From assembly GCF_900102675.1 (NCBI RefSeq), contig NZ_FMYX01000007.1, forward strand, positions 124,001 through 188,000: a stretch of DNA of 64,000 nt. The letters are read 5' to 3'. How positions within the stretch are numbered: the stretch's first letter is position 1; each line of letters opens with the position of its first letter. The notes under the pieces are model-generated. The model was given only the letters and a program-made list of their open reading frames with translations. It made no database searches and was not told where the DNA came from. This document shows positions 55,734 through 64,000 of this stretch, piece after piece. The position numbers and the translations under genes were made by a program. Source of the DNA: Pseudomonas guariconensis (GTDB lineage Bacteria; Pseudomonadota; Gammaproteobacteria; Pseudomonadales; Pseudomonadaceae).

Positions 55734-57746
55734 ATGAAGCGTTTGCTCTATCCGGCCATCGCCCTGATGGACCGGCTGAGCTTCGGCTTGAAGTTCAGCT
55801 TGATCAGCACTTTGTTCTTCGTCCCCATGCTGGTCACCAGCTTCTACCTGGTGCGCGACGTCTACGACGAATTCCACGCCACCGGCGTCGAGCTGCAGGG
55901 CTTGGGGCCCCTGGCTGGCGCCCTGACCCTGCGTAGCGATCTGGAAACCCTGGGCAACCTGTTGCAGATCAACGCCCTGTTGGGCCAGTCGGGACAGGCC
56001 GGCGACGTGGAGCAGCGTATCGGCGCCCTTGAGGACAAGGTCGCCGCGGGGCTTGAGGCGATACCCACGAGCGACCCGCAGCTACAGGCCCGACGAGAAG
56101 AGCTGAGCGAAATCTTCACCCGCGCGCGCAACGAGTCCTCCCTGCAAAGCAAGGCGGCTCTGTTCGACAAGCTGTTGGTTCAGGCCCAGGTCCTGACCAA
56201 ACAGGTGGCCAGTCAATCCGGGCTGGACCAGGACCACCAGGCCTCGGTGCGGCATCTGAGCGAGCTGCTGGGCAGTGCCACCGGTCAGGTAACCCAGACC
56301 CTGGGCGAAGGGCGGGCATTGGGGGCCATGGCGTTGGGCCGTGGCTTCATCGATTCGGCCGGCAGTGCCCGCTTCGAAGACTTGTTGCAACGCTTGGAGC
56401 GGCTGTCTGCCGACTACGGCATTCGCCTGGACGACGCACTGGCCGCTGACCCGCGCGCAAGGACCGCCTTGGCCGCGCTGGCCGAAGCCAGCCAGGCAAC
56501 GGTGAAACAGGCCGCGACCTTGTTCGAAGACCGTGTGGTGATGGCCGAAACCCTGGACGCGCCGTGGCTTGGGTTCTATCAGCAGGTCAGCGACCTGATG
56601 GTGCAGACCTACCGCCTCAACGACGCCATTCTCTCCCATCTTCAGGTGCAACTGCAGGATCGCCTGGACGAGCACCGCCTGCGCATGATCGCGCTGGTCG
56701 CTGCGCTGCTGGCGGTATTTGCCCTGATCATCTATCTGGACAGCGGCTTCTATGTGTCCATCCGCCAAACCTTGGGCAATCTGGGCGCGGCCATGGACAA
56801 GGTCGCAGCCGGCGACATGACCGTGAGTTTCAAGGCCCACAGCCGCGACGAGCTCGGCGAGCTGGGCCAAGGCTTCAACCAAACGGTGTTGCGCATTCGC
56901 GAGCTGATCGATCAGGTGGGGCGGACTGTCTCGACGGTCGAGGAGCAAGCCGGGCAGGTGCTGGAGGTGTCGGTGCGCAGCAACCAGGCGGTCAGTGGCC
57001 AGCGTGAGCAGATCGAACAAGTGGCCACCGCCATGAACCAGATGAGCGCCACCTCCCAGGAGGTCGCCCGCAGTGCAGCCCTGGCCGCCGAAGGCGCGCA
57101 ACAGGTCAATCGCGAGAGCGCCACCGGCCGTGGCCTGGTGGAAAACCAGCAGGACAGCATCACCCGCCTGGCCGGGGAGATTGACCAGAGCGTGGTTGCG
57201 GTCAACCAGCTGGCCGGTGACAGCCAGGCCATCGGCCGGGTGCTGGAGGTGATCCGCAGCATCGCCGAGCAGACCAACCTGCTGGCGCTCAACGCCGCCA
57301 TCGAGGCGGCTCGGGCCGGCGAGCAGGGCAGGGGCTTTGCCGTGGTGGCCGATGAGGTACGCACCCTGGCGCGCCGCACCCAGGACTCCACTGAGGAGAT
57401 CGCCCAGATGATCCAGCGCCTGCAGGCGGGCGTCGACGCGGCGGTCACGGCCATGGGCAGCAGCCACCAGATGGCGGCGGGGACGGTGGACGAAGCACGT
57501 CAGGTGCAACAGGCGCTGGGCAACATCCTTGGTGCGGTGGGCGGCATCGTCGCGCAGAACCAGCAGATCGCCGCGGCCGTCGAGCAGCAGACCGCGGTGG
57601 CCCATGACATCGACCTGAATATCGTGGCAATCAACCGCGCTGCCCAGGACACCACCCAAGGCGCCTGCCAGACCGAACAGGCCAGCCGGGCGTTGTCGAA
57701 CCAGGTGGACGAGCTCAAGCGACTGATCGGCGCGTTCCGCGTCTAG
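55734..57746 (+). CDS. Methyl-accepting chemotaxis protein with large helical sensor
   Basis: 670 residues from ATG 55734, with AAGGAG 6 bases upstream; the ATG at 55728 would touch the ribosome site. TM1 about 20-42, periplasmic region about 43-315 of mostly helical sequence (possibly an HBM-type helical bundle), TM2 about 316-338, HAMP, then the signalling domain with [37 protein letters not shown]. Ligand unknown. Located after ampE with its own promoter gap (165 bases). Confidence 0.9.
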   Translation: MKRLLYPAIALMDRLSFGLKFSLISTLFFVPMLVTSFYLVRDVYDEFHATGVELQGLGPLAGALTLRSDLETLGNLLQINALLGQSGQAGDVEQRIGALEDKVAAGLEAIPTSDPQLQARREELSEIFTRARNESSLQSKAALFDKLLVQAQVLTKQVASQSGLDQDHQASVRHLSELLGSATGQVTQTLGEGRALGAMALGRGFIDSAGSARFEDLLQRLERLSADYGIRLDDALAADPRARTALAALAEASQATVKQAATLFEDRVVMAETLDAPWLGFYQQVSDLMVQTYRLNDAILSHLQVQLQDRLDEHRLRMIALVAALLAVFALIIYLDSGFYVSIRQTLGNLGAAMDKVAAGDMTVSFKAHSRDELGELGQGFNQTVLRIRELIDQVGRTVSTVEEQAGQVLEVSVRSNQAVSGQREQIEQVATAMNQMSATSQEVARSAALAAEGAQQVNRESATGRGLVENQQDSITRLAGEIDQSVVAVNQLAGDSQAIGRVLEVIRSIAEQTNLLALNAAIEAARAGEQGRGFAVVADEVRTLARRTQDSTEEIAQMIQRLQAGVDAAVTAMGSSHQMAAGTVDEARQVQQALGNILGAVGGIVAQNQQIAAAVEQQTAVAHDIDLNIVAINRAAQDTTQGACQTEQASRALSNQVDELKRLIGAFRV

Positions 57747-57765
57747 GCTGATTCGTGGCGACTTC

Positions 57766-57786
57766 TTCGCGGGTTTACCCGCGGAT
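57766..57786. repeat. REP palindrome between chemoreceptor and tatD
   Basis: CGCGGGT (57769-57775) and ACCCGCG (57778-57784) form a perfect 7-bp dyad with a 2-base centre, the P. putida REP core, in the 54-base convergent gap. Confidence 0.8.
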
Positions 57787-57800
57787 GGGCCTGCGATGGC

Positions 57801-58577
57801 TTACCAGCCGAACAGCTCACAGGCATTGCGGCTGCTGATCTGAGCCAGGCGCTCGGCGTCTATGCCCATCACCTCGGCCAGTGCGTGGGCGATTTCCGGG
57901 AGATGTTCCGGGCTGTTGCGTTCTCCGGGGAACATCACCGGTGCCATGTCCGGGGCGTCGGTCTCAAGCACCACGCTTTCCAGCGGCAACCGGGGCAAGG
58001 TCTTGCGCAGGCGCAGGGCTTGAGGCCAGGTGGCCGCGCCGCCCAGGCCCAGCCTGAAGCCGAGCTTGATGTATTCGCGCGCTTCTTCATAGCTGCCGGC
58101 GAAGGCGTGGATGATACCGGCGCGCGCAGGCTTATAGCGCTTGAGGGTGGCGATCACCTGGGCATGGCTGCGGCGTACGTGCAGCAGGGCGGGCAGGTCG
58201 AAGTCGCAGGCTAGTTGCAACTGCGCCTCGAACAACGCTTGCTGGCGTTCCTTGTCCAGTTCCGGCAGGTAATAGTCCAGGCCGAACTCACCCACCGCAC
58301 ACAGACGCGGGTCGCCGCGCAGACGTTCGAGCCAGGCGCGCAGTTGTGCCAGGTGCTCGGGGCGGTGCTGGTCGAGGTACACCGGATGCAGGCCCAAGGC
58401 CGCGAACAGCCGCTGTTCGCCACAGACCAGATCCCACACCCGTTGCCAATTGGCCTGATACACCCCCAGCACCACCATGCGCTCCACGCCTCGAGCCGCC
58501 GCGTTGGTCAGCAGGCGGTCGCGGTCGGCGTCGAAGTCGGGGAAGTCCAGATGGGTATGGGTGTCGATCAGGCGCAT
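57801..58577 (-). CDS. tatD: TatD-family metal-dependent deoxyribonuclease
   Basis: 258 residues from ATG 58577. Amidohydrolase-type TIM barrel: metal motif DTHTHLDF at 5-12, Glu in GEFGLDYY near 95, His in ALLHVRRSH and IIHAFAG, Asp in VLETDAP. Members act as 3'-5' exonucleases on DNA. Its ATG is 2 bases after the cra stop, so cra and tatD form a reverse operon. Confidence 0.9.
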   Translation of the reverse strand: MRLIDTHTHLDFPDFDADRDRLLTNAAARGVERMVVLGVYQANWQRVWDLVCGEQRLFAALGLHPVYLDQHRPEHLAQLRAWLERLRGDPRLCAVGEFGLDYYLPELDKERQQALFEAQLQLACDFDLPALLHVRRSHAQVIATLKRYKPARAGIIHAFAGSYEEAREYIKLGFRLGLGGAATWPQALRLRKTLPRLPLESVVLETDAPDMAPVMFPGERNSPEHLPEIAHALAEVMGIDAERLAQISSRNACELFGW

Positions 58578-58579
58578 GG

Positions 58580-59575
58580 TCAGCCTGCGTTGATGCGTTG
58601 CTTGAAGGTCCGGGCTACCGCATGCACGCCGGGCTCGTAGCGCTTGTCCTCGATCGCGGCCAGGGCCAGTTCCAAGGCGGTGGCCGCGATAAGGCCGTGC
58701 TGCTGGGCCATGGCATTGACCGGCAAGGGCAGGAAGTCCAGCAACTGGTTGTCGCCGAAAGTACCCAGTTGCAGCTGGCGCGAGTCGGCCGGGCGCGTCT
58801 GCAGGGTATCGAACACGCCCTGGAGCAACACGTAGGAGGTGGTCACCAAGGCGTCGGGCAGGCCGCCGAAGTCCTCGATCAGTTGCTGCATCAGGCGCTG
58901 GCCACACTCGCGGCTGAAGGCTTCGCCCTGGTAGCGGCGCACCTGGCCGGTGAACGGTTGCAGGGCTTCGTCGAAACCGCCAGCACGGGCCTGGCTGACC
59001 GACAGCTCCGGGCGTGCGCCGATCAGGGCGATGGTGTCTGGGCGGGTATCCAGAAGGCTTTGGGCCAGCTGGCGGCTGGCGTCGCGGTCGTCGCTGATCA
59101 CTGAGCAGAAGTATTCCGGTGCCATCCGCCGGTCGATGGCGATGACCGGTAGGCCTTTGTCCTGCAGCTCACGATAGCTTTCGTCATCAGGCGGCAGGCA
59201 ACTGGCGACGAACAGCGCATCGCAACGACGGGCGCGGAACAGCTGCTGCAACTGGCGTTCGCTGTCGGGCTGGTCATCGCTGCTGGCGATCAGCAACTGG
59301 TAGCCGCGGGCGCGGGCACCCTGTTCGAGTTGCTTGGCAATGCGGGCGTAGCTGGGGTTCTCCAGATCCGGGAGAATGAAGCCCAGGGTGCGGGTGTGCC
59401 GGCTGCGCAGGCCGGCGGCCTGGGGGTTGGGCGTGAAGCCGTGGGCCTCGACCACCGCACGCACGCGCTCGACGGTGCTGTTGCTGATGCGCTGTTGTTC
59501 GGCCTTGCCATTGATGACGTAGCTGGCGGTGGTCACGGACACACCGGCCAGACGGGCGATATCGCTGAGTTTCAC
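58580..59575 (-). CDS. cra: Cra/FruR-type LacI-family regulator (GTG start)
   Basis: 331 residues from GTG 59575 (AAGGAAA about 6 bases upstream). LacI-type helix-turn-helix at the N-terminus (KLSDIARLAGVSVTTASYVING), then a sugar-phosphate-binding periplasmic-binding-like fold. In P. putida, Cra represses the fructose PTS operon and is released by fructose-1-phosphate. It lies divergent from fruB across 287 bases holding its operator and upstream of tatD. Confidence 0.93.
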   Translation of the reverse strand: MKLSDIARLAGVSVTTASYVINGKAEQQRISNSTVERVRAVVEAHGFTPNPQAAGLRSRHTRTLGFILPDLENPSYARIAKQLEQGARARGYQLLIASSDDQPDSERQLQQLFRARRCDALFVASCLPPDDESYRELQDKGLPVIAIDRRMAPEYFCSVISDDRDASRQLAQSLLDTRPDTIALIGARPELSVSQARAGGFDEALQPFTGQVRRYQGEAFSRECGQRLMQQLIEDFGGLPDALVTTSYVLLQGVFDTLQTRPADSRQLQLGTFGDNQLLDFLPLPVNAMAQQHGLIAATALELALAAIEDKRYEPGVHAVARTFKQRINAG

Positions 59576-59732
59576 CGAATTTTCCTTGTTATTACCGGGG
59601 CTGCCTGCGAGGCCGGACCGGGTAGTTTCACCTGGCGCCGGGGCCTTGGGCAGGCGACCATTGTCGCAATTGTCCGACAGGATGGGGCTTTTTCGTCGGA
59701 AGATTATCGAGTAACGTGGCCACCTGGTCAGG

Positions 59733-59744
59733 TTAAACGATTCA
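59733..59744 (+). promoter_or_regulatory. Cra operator upstream of fruB
   Basis: TTAAACGATTCA lies about 119 bases upstream of the fruB ATG. It differs by one base from the TTAAACGTTTCA Cra site remembered for the P. putida fru operon. It sits in the cra-fruB gap and may also feed back on cra. A CAACAATA near 59814-59821 is a weak Crc-type motif. Confidence 0.8.
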
Positions 59745-59862
59745 GCAGGCAAATTTTCTGCCCCGTGTACCGTCTGCGCAAGACCGTTGAACAGACCCGA
59801 TTCGTGGAATTCACAACAATACCTCAGGTCCCCGCCCCGGGGGGCTGCAAAAGGAGAAGGTC

Positions 59863-62715
59863 ATGCTGGAGCTCGCTCAGGAGCAGATCGCTATGGACCA
59901 GGTGGCTGCCGACAAGGCCGAGGCGCTGCGCCTTCTGGCCGATCGGCTGGTCGCCGATGGCCTGGTCGCCGAAGGTTACCTGCAAGGGCTCCTGGACCGC
60001 GAGGCGCAAGGCTCGACATTCCTTGGCCAGGGTATCGCCATCCCCCACGGCACGCCGCAGACCCGCGACCAAGTCTTCGCCACCGGCGTGCGCCTGTTGC
60101 AGTTTCCCGAGGGGGTGGACTGGGGGGACGGTCAGATCGTTTACCTGGCCATCGGCATTGCCGCCCGGTCCGACGAGCACCTGCGCCTGCTGCAATTGCT
60201 GACCCGTGCCCTGGGCGAGACCGACCTGGCCGAGGCCCTGCGCCGTGCCTCCAGCGCTGAGGCGTTGCTCAAGCTGTTGCAAGGCGCACCCCAGGCCCTG
60301 GCGCTGGACGCGCAACTGGTGGGGCTGGGCCTGGCCGCCGAAGACTTCGACGAGCTGGCCTGGCGTGGCGCGCGGCTGCTGCAACGTGCCGGCTGCGTCG
60401 ATGCCGGGTTTGCCAACGTGCTGCAACAGGCCGAGCCGCTGCCCCTGGGTGAGGGATTGTGGTGGCTGCACAGCGAGCGCCTTGTGCGTCAGCCAGGCCT
60501 GGCCTTCGTCACGCCGCAGCAACCGCTGCGCTACCGTGACCAGCCGCTCAACGGCCTGTTCTGTCTGGCGAGCCTGGGTGTCGCTCATCAAGCTTTGCTC
60601 GAGCGCCTGTGTGAAGTGCTGATCGAAGGCCGTGGGCAAATGCTCTACCAAGCGCCCAACAGCCGCGCCGTGCTGCAGGTGCTCGGTGGAGAGGCCCCGG
60701 CCGATTGGCCGAGCGTTTGCGTGGTGCTGGCCAATCCCCACGGTTTGCATGCGCGCCCAGCCAAGGTGCTGGCCCAGCTGGCCAAAGGTTTCGAGGGCGA
60801 GTTGCGTGTCCGCCTGCAGGACAGCGTCGAGCCGGCAGTGTCGCTCAAGAGCCTGAGCAAGCTGCTCAGCCTTGGGGCCCGGCGCGGCCAGACGCTGGAG
60901 CTCATCGCCGAACCCAGTATTGCCAACGATGCCCTGCCGGTCTTGCTGGCGGCCATCGAGCAAGGCCTGGGCGAGGTGGTGGAAGCGCTGCCTGAAACGG
61001 CCTCGCCAAGTGTCCAAGAGCCTGTGCAGACGCTCCAGGCGCCGGCGGCCGGAAGCGTCGTGCAGGGTGTCGGCGCTGCGCCGGGCATCGCCAGTGGCCC
61101 GGCTTTTGTGCAGGTAGAGCGCCAGATCGACTACCCGCTACGCGGCGAGTCGCCTGCCCAAGAGCGGCATAAGCTGCGCGATGCGCTGGCGGTGGTGAAT
61201 GCCGAGCTGCAGGCCCTGGTGGAGCGTAGTGACCCCACGATCGGCGAGATATTCGTCACCCACCAGGAAATGCTCGCCGACCCGGGCCTGAGCGATGAAG
61301 TCGAGCAGCGCCTGGCCCAAGGCGAGAGCGCGGCGGCTGCCTGGATGGCGGTGATCGACGGCGCGGCGCGTCAGCAGGAGGCGTTGCACGACACCCTGCT
61401 GGCCGAGCGTGCTGCGGATCTGCGTGATATCGGCCGGCGAGTGCTGGCGCAACTGTGCGGTGTCCAGGACATCGTCGAACCTGAGCAGCCCTACGTGCTG
61501 GTGATGGCCGAGGTGGGCCCGTCGGATGTGGCCCGCCTGGACCCGGCCCGGGTCGCCGGTATCGTCACTGCCCAAGGCGGTGCCACGGCCCACAGCGCAA
61601 TCGTTGCCCGCGCGCTGGGCATCCCGGCGGTGGTGGGGGCCGGTGCCGCCATTCTGTTGCTGGAGGCCGGCACGCCGTTGTTGCTCGATGGCCAGCGTGG
61701 CCGGGTCAGCGTGGCGCCGGCGGCCAATGACCTGCAGCGGGCCCTGGCCGAGCGCGATCTGCGCGAGCAACGCCTGCAGGCCGCCTGGGCCAAGCGTCAC
61801 GAGCCGGCGGTGACCCGCGATGGCCATGCGGTCGAAGTGTTCGCCAACATCGGCGAGAGCACGGGGATCGACAAGGTGGTGGAGCAGGGCGCCGAAGGCG
61901 TCGGCCTGCTGCGCACCGAACTGATCTTCATGGCCCACCCCCAGGCACCTGATATCGCCACCCAGGAGGCTGAATACCGCCGCGTGCTCGATGGCCTGGG
62001 CGGGCGGCCCCTGGTGGTGCGCACGCTGGATGTGGGGGGCGACAAACCGCTGCCGTACTGGCCGATCGACGCCGAGGAGAATCCCTTCCTGGGGGTTCGC
62101 GGCGTGCGCCTGACCCTGCAGCGTCCCCAGATAATGGAAGCCCAGCTGCGCGCCTTGCTGCAGGCAGCCGATGACCGCCCCCTGCGCATCATGTTCCCGA
62201 TGGTCGGACAGGTGCATGAATGGCGCGAGGCCAAGGCCATGGTTGATCGCCTGCGTGCGCAAATCCCGGTGGCTGACCTGCAAGTGGGCATCATGGTCGA
62301 GGTGCCGTCAGCGGCGCTGCTGGCACCGCAACTGGCGCGCGAAGTGGATTTCTTCAGTATTGGCACCAACGACCTGACCCAGTACACCCTGGCCATCGAC
62401 CGTGGCCATCCGAGCCTTTCGGCCCAGGCCGACGGCCTGCACCCGGCGGTGCTGCAACTGATCGACGTGACCGTGCGTGCCGCCCACGCCCAAGGCAAAT
62501 GGGTGGGTGTGTGCGGCGAGCTGGCGGCGGACCCGCAGGCGGTCGCGGTGCTGCTGGGCCTGGATGTGGACGAGCTGAGCGTCGCGGCCCGCAGCATTGC
62601 CGAAGTCAAGGCGCTGGTCCGCCAGGCCGATCACCAGACGGCACGCGCCCTGGCGCGCGAGGCCTTGCAACAAGACAGCGCCGCGGCGGTCCGGGCGCTG
62701 GTGGAGCGTTATTGA
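59863..62715 (+). CDS. fruB: Fructose PTS multiphosphoryl protein EIIA-HPr-EI
   Basis: 950 residues from ATG 59863 (AAGGAG 8 bases upstream). Three phosphotransfer domains in order: EIIA-Fru 1-150 with His62 in AIPHGTP; HPr about 285-370 with His296 in NPHGLHARPA; Enzyme I about 400-950 with His577 in GGATAHSAI and the C-terminal PEP-binding part (EVDFFSIGTNDLTQYTLAIDRGH). It passes phosphate from PEP to FruA. Overlaps nothing and is 1 base from fruK. Confidence 0.96.
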   Translation: MLELAQEQIAMDQVAADKAEALRLLADRLVADGLVAEGYLQGLLDREAQGSTFLGQGIAIPHGTPQTRDQVFATGVRLLQFPEGVDWGDGQIVYLAIGIAARSDEHLRLLQLLTRALGETDLAEALRRASSAEALLKLLQGAPQALALDAQLVGLGLAAEDFDELAWRGARLLQRAGCVDAGFANVLQQAEPLPLGEGLWWLHSERLVRQPGLAFVTPQQPLRYRDQPLNGLFCLASLGVAHQALLERLCEVLIEGRGQMLYQAPNSRAVLQVLGGEAPADWPSVCVVLANPHGLHARPAKVLAQLAKGFEGELRVRLQDSVEPAVSLKSLSKLLSLGARRGQTLELIAEPSIANDALPVLLAAIEQGLGEVVEALPETASPSVQEPVQTLQAPAAGSVVQGVGAAPGIASGPAFVQVERQIDYPLRGESPAQERHKLRDALAVVNAELQALVERSDPTIGEIFVTHQEMLADPGLSDEVEQRLAQGESAAAAWMAVIDGAARQQEALHDTLLAERAADLRDIGRRVLAQLCGVQDIVEPEQPYVLVMAEVGPSDVARLDPARVAGIVTAQGGATAHSAIVARALGIPAVVGAGAAILLLEAGTPLLLDGQRGRVSVAPAANDLQRALAERDLREQRLQAAWAKRHEPAVTRDGHAVEVFANIGESTGIDKVVEQGAEGVGLLRTELIFMAHPQAPDIATQEAEYRRVLDGLGGRPLVVRTLDVGGDKPLPYWPIDAEENPFLGVRGVRLTLQRPQIMEAQLRALLQAADDRPLRIMFPMVGQVHEWREAKAMVDRLRAQIPVADLQVGIMVEVPSAALLAPQLAREVDFFSIGTNDLTQYTLAIDRGHPSLSAQADGLHPAVLQLIDVTVRAAHAQGKWVGVCGELAADPQAVAVLLGLDVDELSVAARSIAEVKALVRQADHQTARALAREALQQDSAAAVRALVERY

Positions 62716-62716
62716 A

Positions 62717-63667
62717 ATGGCCAAGATCCTCACCCTTACCCTGAACCCGGCGCTCGACATCACCATCAGCCTGGACACCCTGCGCCCCGGCCATGTCAAT
62801 CGCAGCCACAGCCAGCACAGCCATGCCGCGGGCAAGGGGCTGAACGTTGCCCAGGTCCTGGCCGACCTGGGCCACAGCGTGACTGTGGGCGGCTTTCTGG
62901 GGCGCGACAATATCGAGCCGTTCGAGGCGCTGATCGCCTGGCGCGGCTTTGCCGACTGCTTTGTCCGGGTGCCGGGCGAGACCCGTAGCAACATCAAGCT
63001 GGTCGAGGCCGATGGCCGGGTCACCGATATCAACGGTCAAGGGCCGGAAGTTGACGAGGCGGCCCGTGTTGCCCTGCTTCGTCGCTTGGAACAGGTGGCG
63101 GCGGGGCACGATGCTGTGGTGGTGGCCGGCAGTCTGCCCCGAGGTGTCGATGCGCAGTGGTTCCATCAGCTACTGCTGCAACTGAAGCAGCAGGGTTTGA
63201 AGATTGCCCTGGACACCAGCGGCGAAGCCTTGCGTGTCGGCCTGCAGGTCGGGCCCTGGCTGGTCAAGCCCAACACCGAGGAACTGGGCGAGGCGCTCGG
63301 CGCCAAGGTGGACACTGCGCAAGCCCAGCGCCTGGCTGCCGAGCGGCTGCTGGCCAGCGGCGTCGAGCACGTGGTGGTGTCCCAAGGCGAGCAGGGCCTG
63401 AGCTGGTTTGCCCAAGATCGGCCACCCCTGCATGGGCGACCGCCGAAGGTGCAGGTGGCCAGCACTGTCGGCGCTGGTGATTCGTTGGTCGCGGGCATGG
63501 TCCATGGCCTGCTGCTGGATGAGCCGCGCGAGCACACGCTACGCCGGGCCACGGCCATCGCCGCTCAGGCGGTCACTCAGGTCGGCTTTGGGATTCGCGA
63601 TCGCGAACAGCTGGCGCGCCTGGAAAACGCTGTGCAACTGACAGAACAACAAGAGGGTTGCCGATGA
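62717..63667 (+). CDS. fruK: 1-phosphofructokinase
   Basis: 316 residues from ATG 62717 (1 base after the fruB stop). PfkB/ribokinase fold: N-terminal TLTLNPALDITISLD, HAAGKGLNVAQVL, and C-terminal anion-hole motif TVGAGDSLVAG with the catalytic Asp near 254. It phosphorylates fructose-1-phosphate to fructose-1,6-bisphosphate, removing the Cra effector. Stop overlaps the fruA start (ATGA). Confidence 0.95.
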   Translation: MAKILTLTLNPALDITISLDTLRPGHVNRSHSQHSHAAGKGLNVAQVLADLGHSVTVGGFLGRDNIEPFEALIAWRGFADCFVRVPGETRSNIKLVEADGRVTDINGQGPEVDEAARVALLRRLEQVAAGHDAVVVAGSLPRGVDAQWFHQLLLQLKQQGLKIALDTSGEALRVGLQVGPWLVKPNTEELGEALGAKVDTAQAQRLAAERLLASGVEHVVVSQGEQGLSWFAQDRPPLHGRPPKVQVASTVGAGDSLVAGMVHGLLLDEPREHTLRRATAIAAQAVTQVGFGIRDREQLARLENAVQLTEQQEGCR

Positions 63668-64000
63668 ACATCGCCATCATCACCGCCTGCCCCAACGGCC
63701 AGGTGTCCAGCGTTCTGAGCGCGCGCTTGCTGGCGGCTGCCGCCCGGCAACGCGGCTGGAACCCCGTGGTCGAGGTGCAGGATGTCGAACGTGCCGAGGG
63801 GCGCTTGAGTCCGGCGCAGATCGCCGAGGCCGACTGGGTACTGGTGGTCAGCACTGGCCCTGTGGATCTGGAGCGCTTCGTCGGCAAGCGGGTCTACCGC
63901 AGCACACCGGCCCAGGCCCTGGCCGATCGGGAGCGTTTCCTGGATGAGGCGGCGGCCCAGGCCCAAGTGCTGGAGGCGCAGACGCCTGCGGTGCCCACGG
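63664..64000 (+). CDS. fruA: Fructose PTS EIIBC component (partial, cut by right edge)
   Basis: About 112 codons are visible from ATG 63664, overlapping fruK by 4 bases. The visible part is the N-terminal IIB-like domain, starting MNIAIITACPNGQVSSVLSARLLAAAARQRGW, with the Cys9 position of EIIB kept. The rest (IIB, IIC membrane domain) lies beyond base 64000. Transports and phosphorylates fructose at the inner membrane. Confidence 0.9.
   Translation, partial: MNIAIITACPNGQVSSVLSARLLAAAARQRGWNPVVEVQDVERAEGRLSPAQIAEADWVLVVSTGPVDLERFVGKRVYRSTPAQALADRERFLDEAAAQAQVLEAQTPAVPT

Noticed and set aside
56082..57659. 525-codon minus-strand frame over the chemoreceptor gene
   Set aside because: Antisense shadow of a clear methyl-accepting domain.

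Overview
The window reads as chromosomal DNA of a fluorescent Pseudomonas, most likely the P. putida group. Base composition is GC-rich. The order hemA-prfA-prmC-(moeB-like)-murI, then phr/MerR, hemH, upp-uraA, hpt, mqo, hprA, pta, bdlA-like, cysZ, trxB, nadC, ampDE, tatD, cra-fruBKA is the order I remember for this group. Short palindromes built on CGCGGGT(AA/TT)ACCCGCG, typical of P. putida REP elements, lie between many genes. I saw no tRNA, rRNA, CRISPR array, transposase or phage gene. Gene density and composition look like core genome.

Layout. 1-6476: a TPR lipoprotein (minus, running off the left edge) and a 679-base gap holding a palindromic repeat, then a forward run of haem, translation and cell-wall genes. 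6552-11989: a block I interpret as a light/stress regulon. It has a DUF523/DUF1722 protein, a MerR-type regulator with a degenerate B12 domain and a DNA photolyase in one reverse operon, a renalase-like flavoprotein and a TIGR01777 epimerase. Two 33-bp inverted-repeat operators with AACCTGTAC/GTACAGGTT arms lie in front of them. 12003-18895: hemH, upp-uraA, hpt, a WbuC cupin, small unknowns and mqo. 18896-23628: a 595-base non-coding stretch and small poorly known genes, including an SRAP protein that lacks the usual histidine. 23662-29676: a dCACHE chemoreceptor, an M48 lipoprotein protease, a GDT1-type Mn exporter behind a yybP-ykoY riboswitch, rsmC and hprA.

29903-38095: a lipid-related cluster (medium-chain acyl-CoA ligase, DUF1302 and DUF1329 envelope proteins, MalT-like LuxR regulator) with a possible Crc/Hfq motif. 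38245-40541: a response-regulator/TPR protein and a small soluble histidine kinase overlapping by 4 bases. 40747-48682: metallo-hydrolase, OmpA-family lipoprotein, pta, DUF3565, SlyD-like PPIase, glutathione peroxidase, glycosyltransferase and a BdlA-like PAS chemoreceptor. 48743-57746: cysZ, trxB, nadC, a DUF1631 protein, ampDE and another transmembrane chemoreceptor. 57801-64000: tatD-cra read leftward and the fructose PTS operon fruB-fruK-fruA read rightward from a shared gap carrying a Cra operator. fruA is cut by the right edge.

The most rewarding places for a second look are the MerR regulator with its paired operators, the riboswitch-controlled Mn exporter, the SRAP protein without its histidine, the DUF1302/DUF1329 cluster, the sensorless two-component pair and the non-coding gap at 18896-19490. 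Gene identities come from reading the translated sequence and recalling families. No database search was run.
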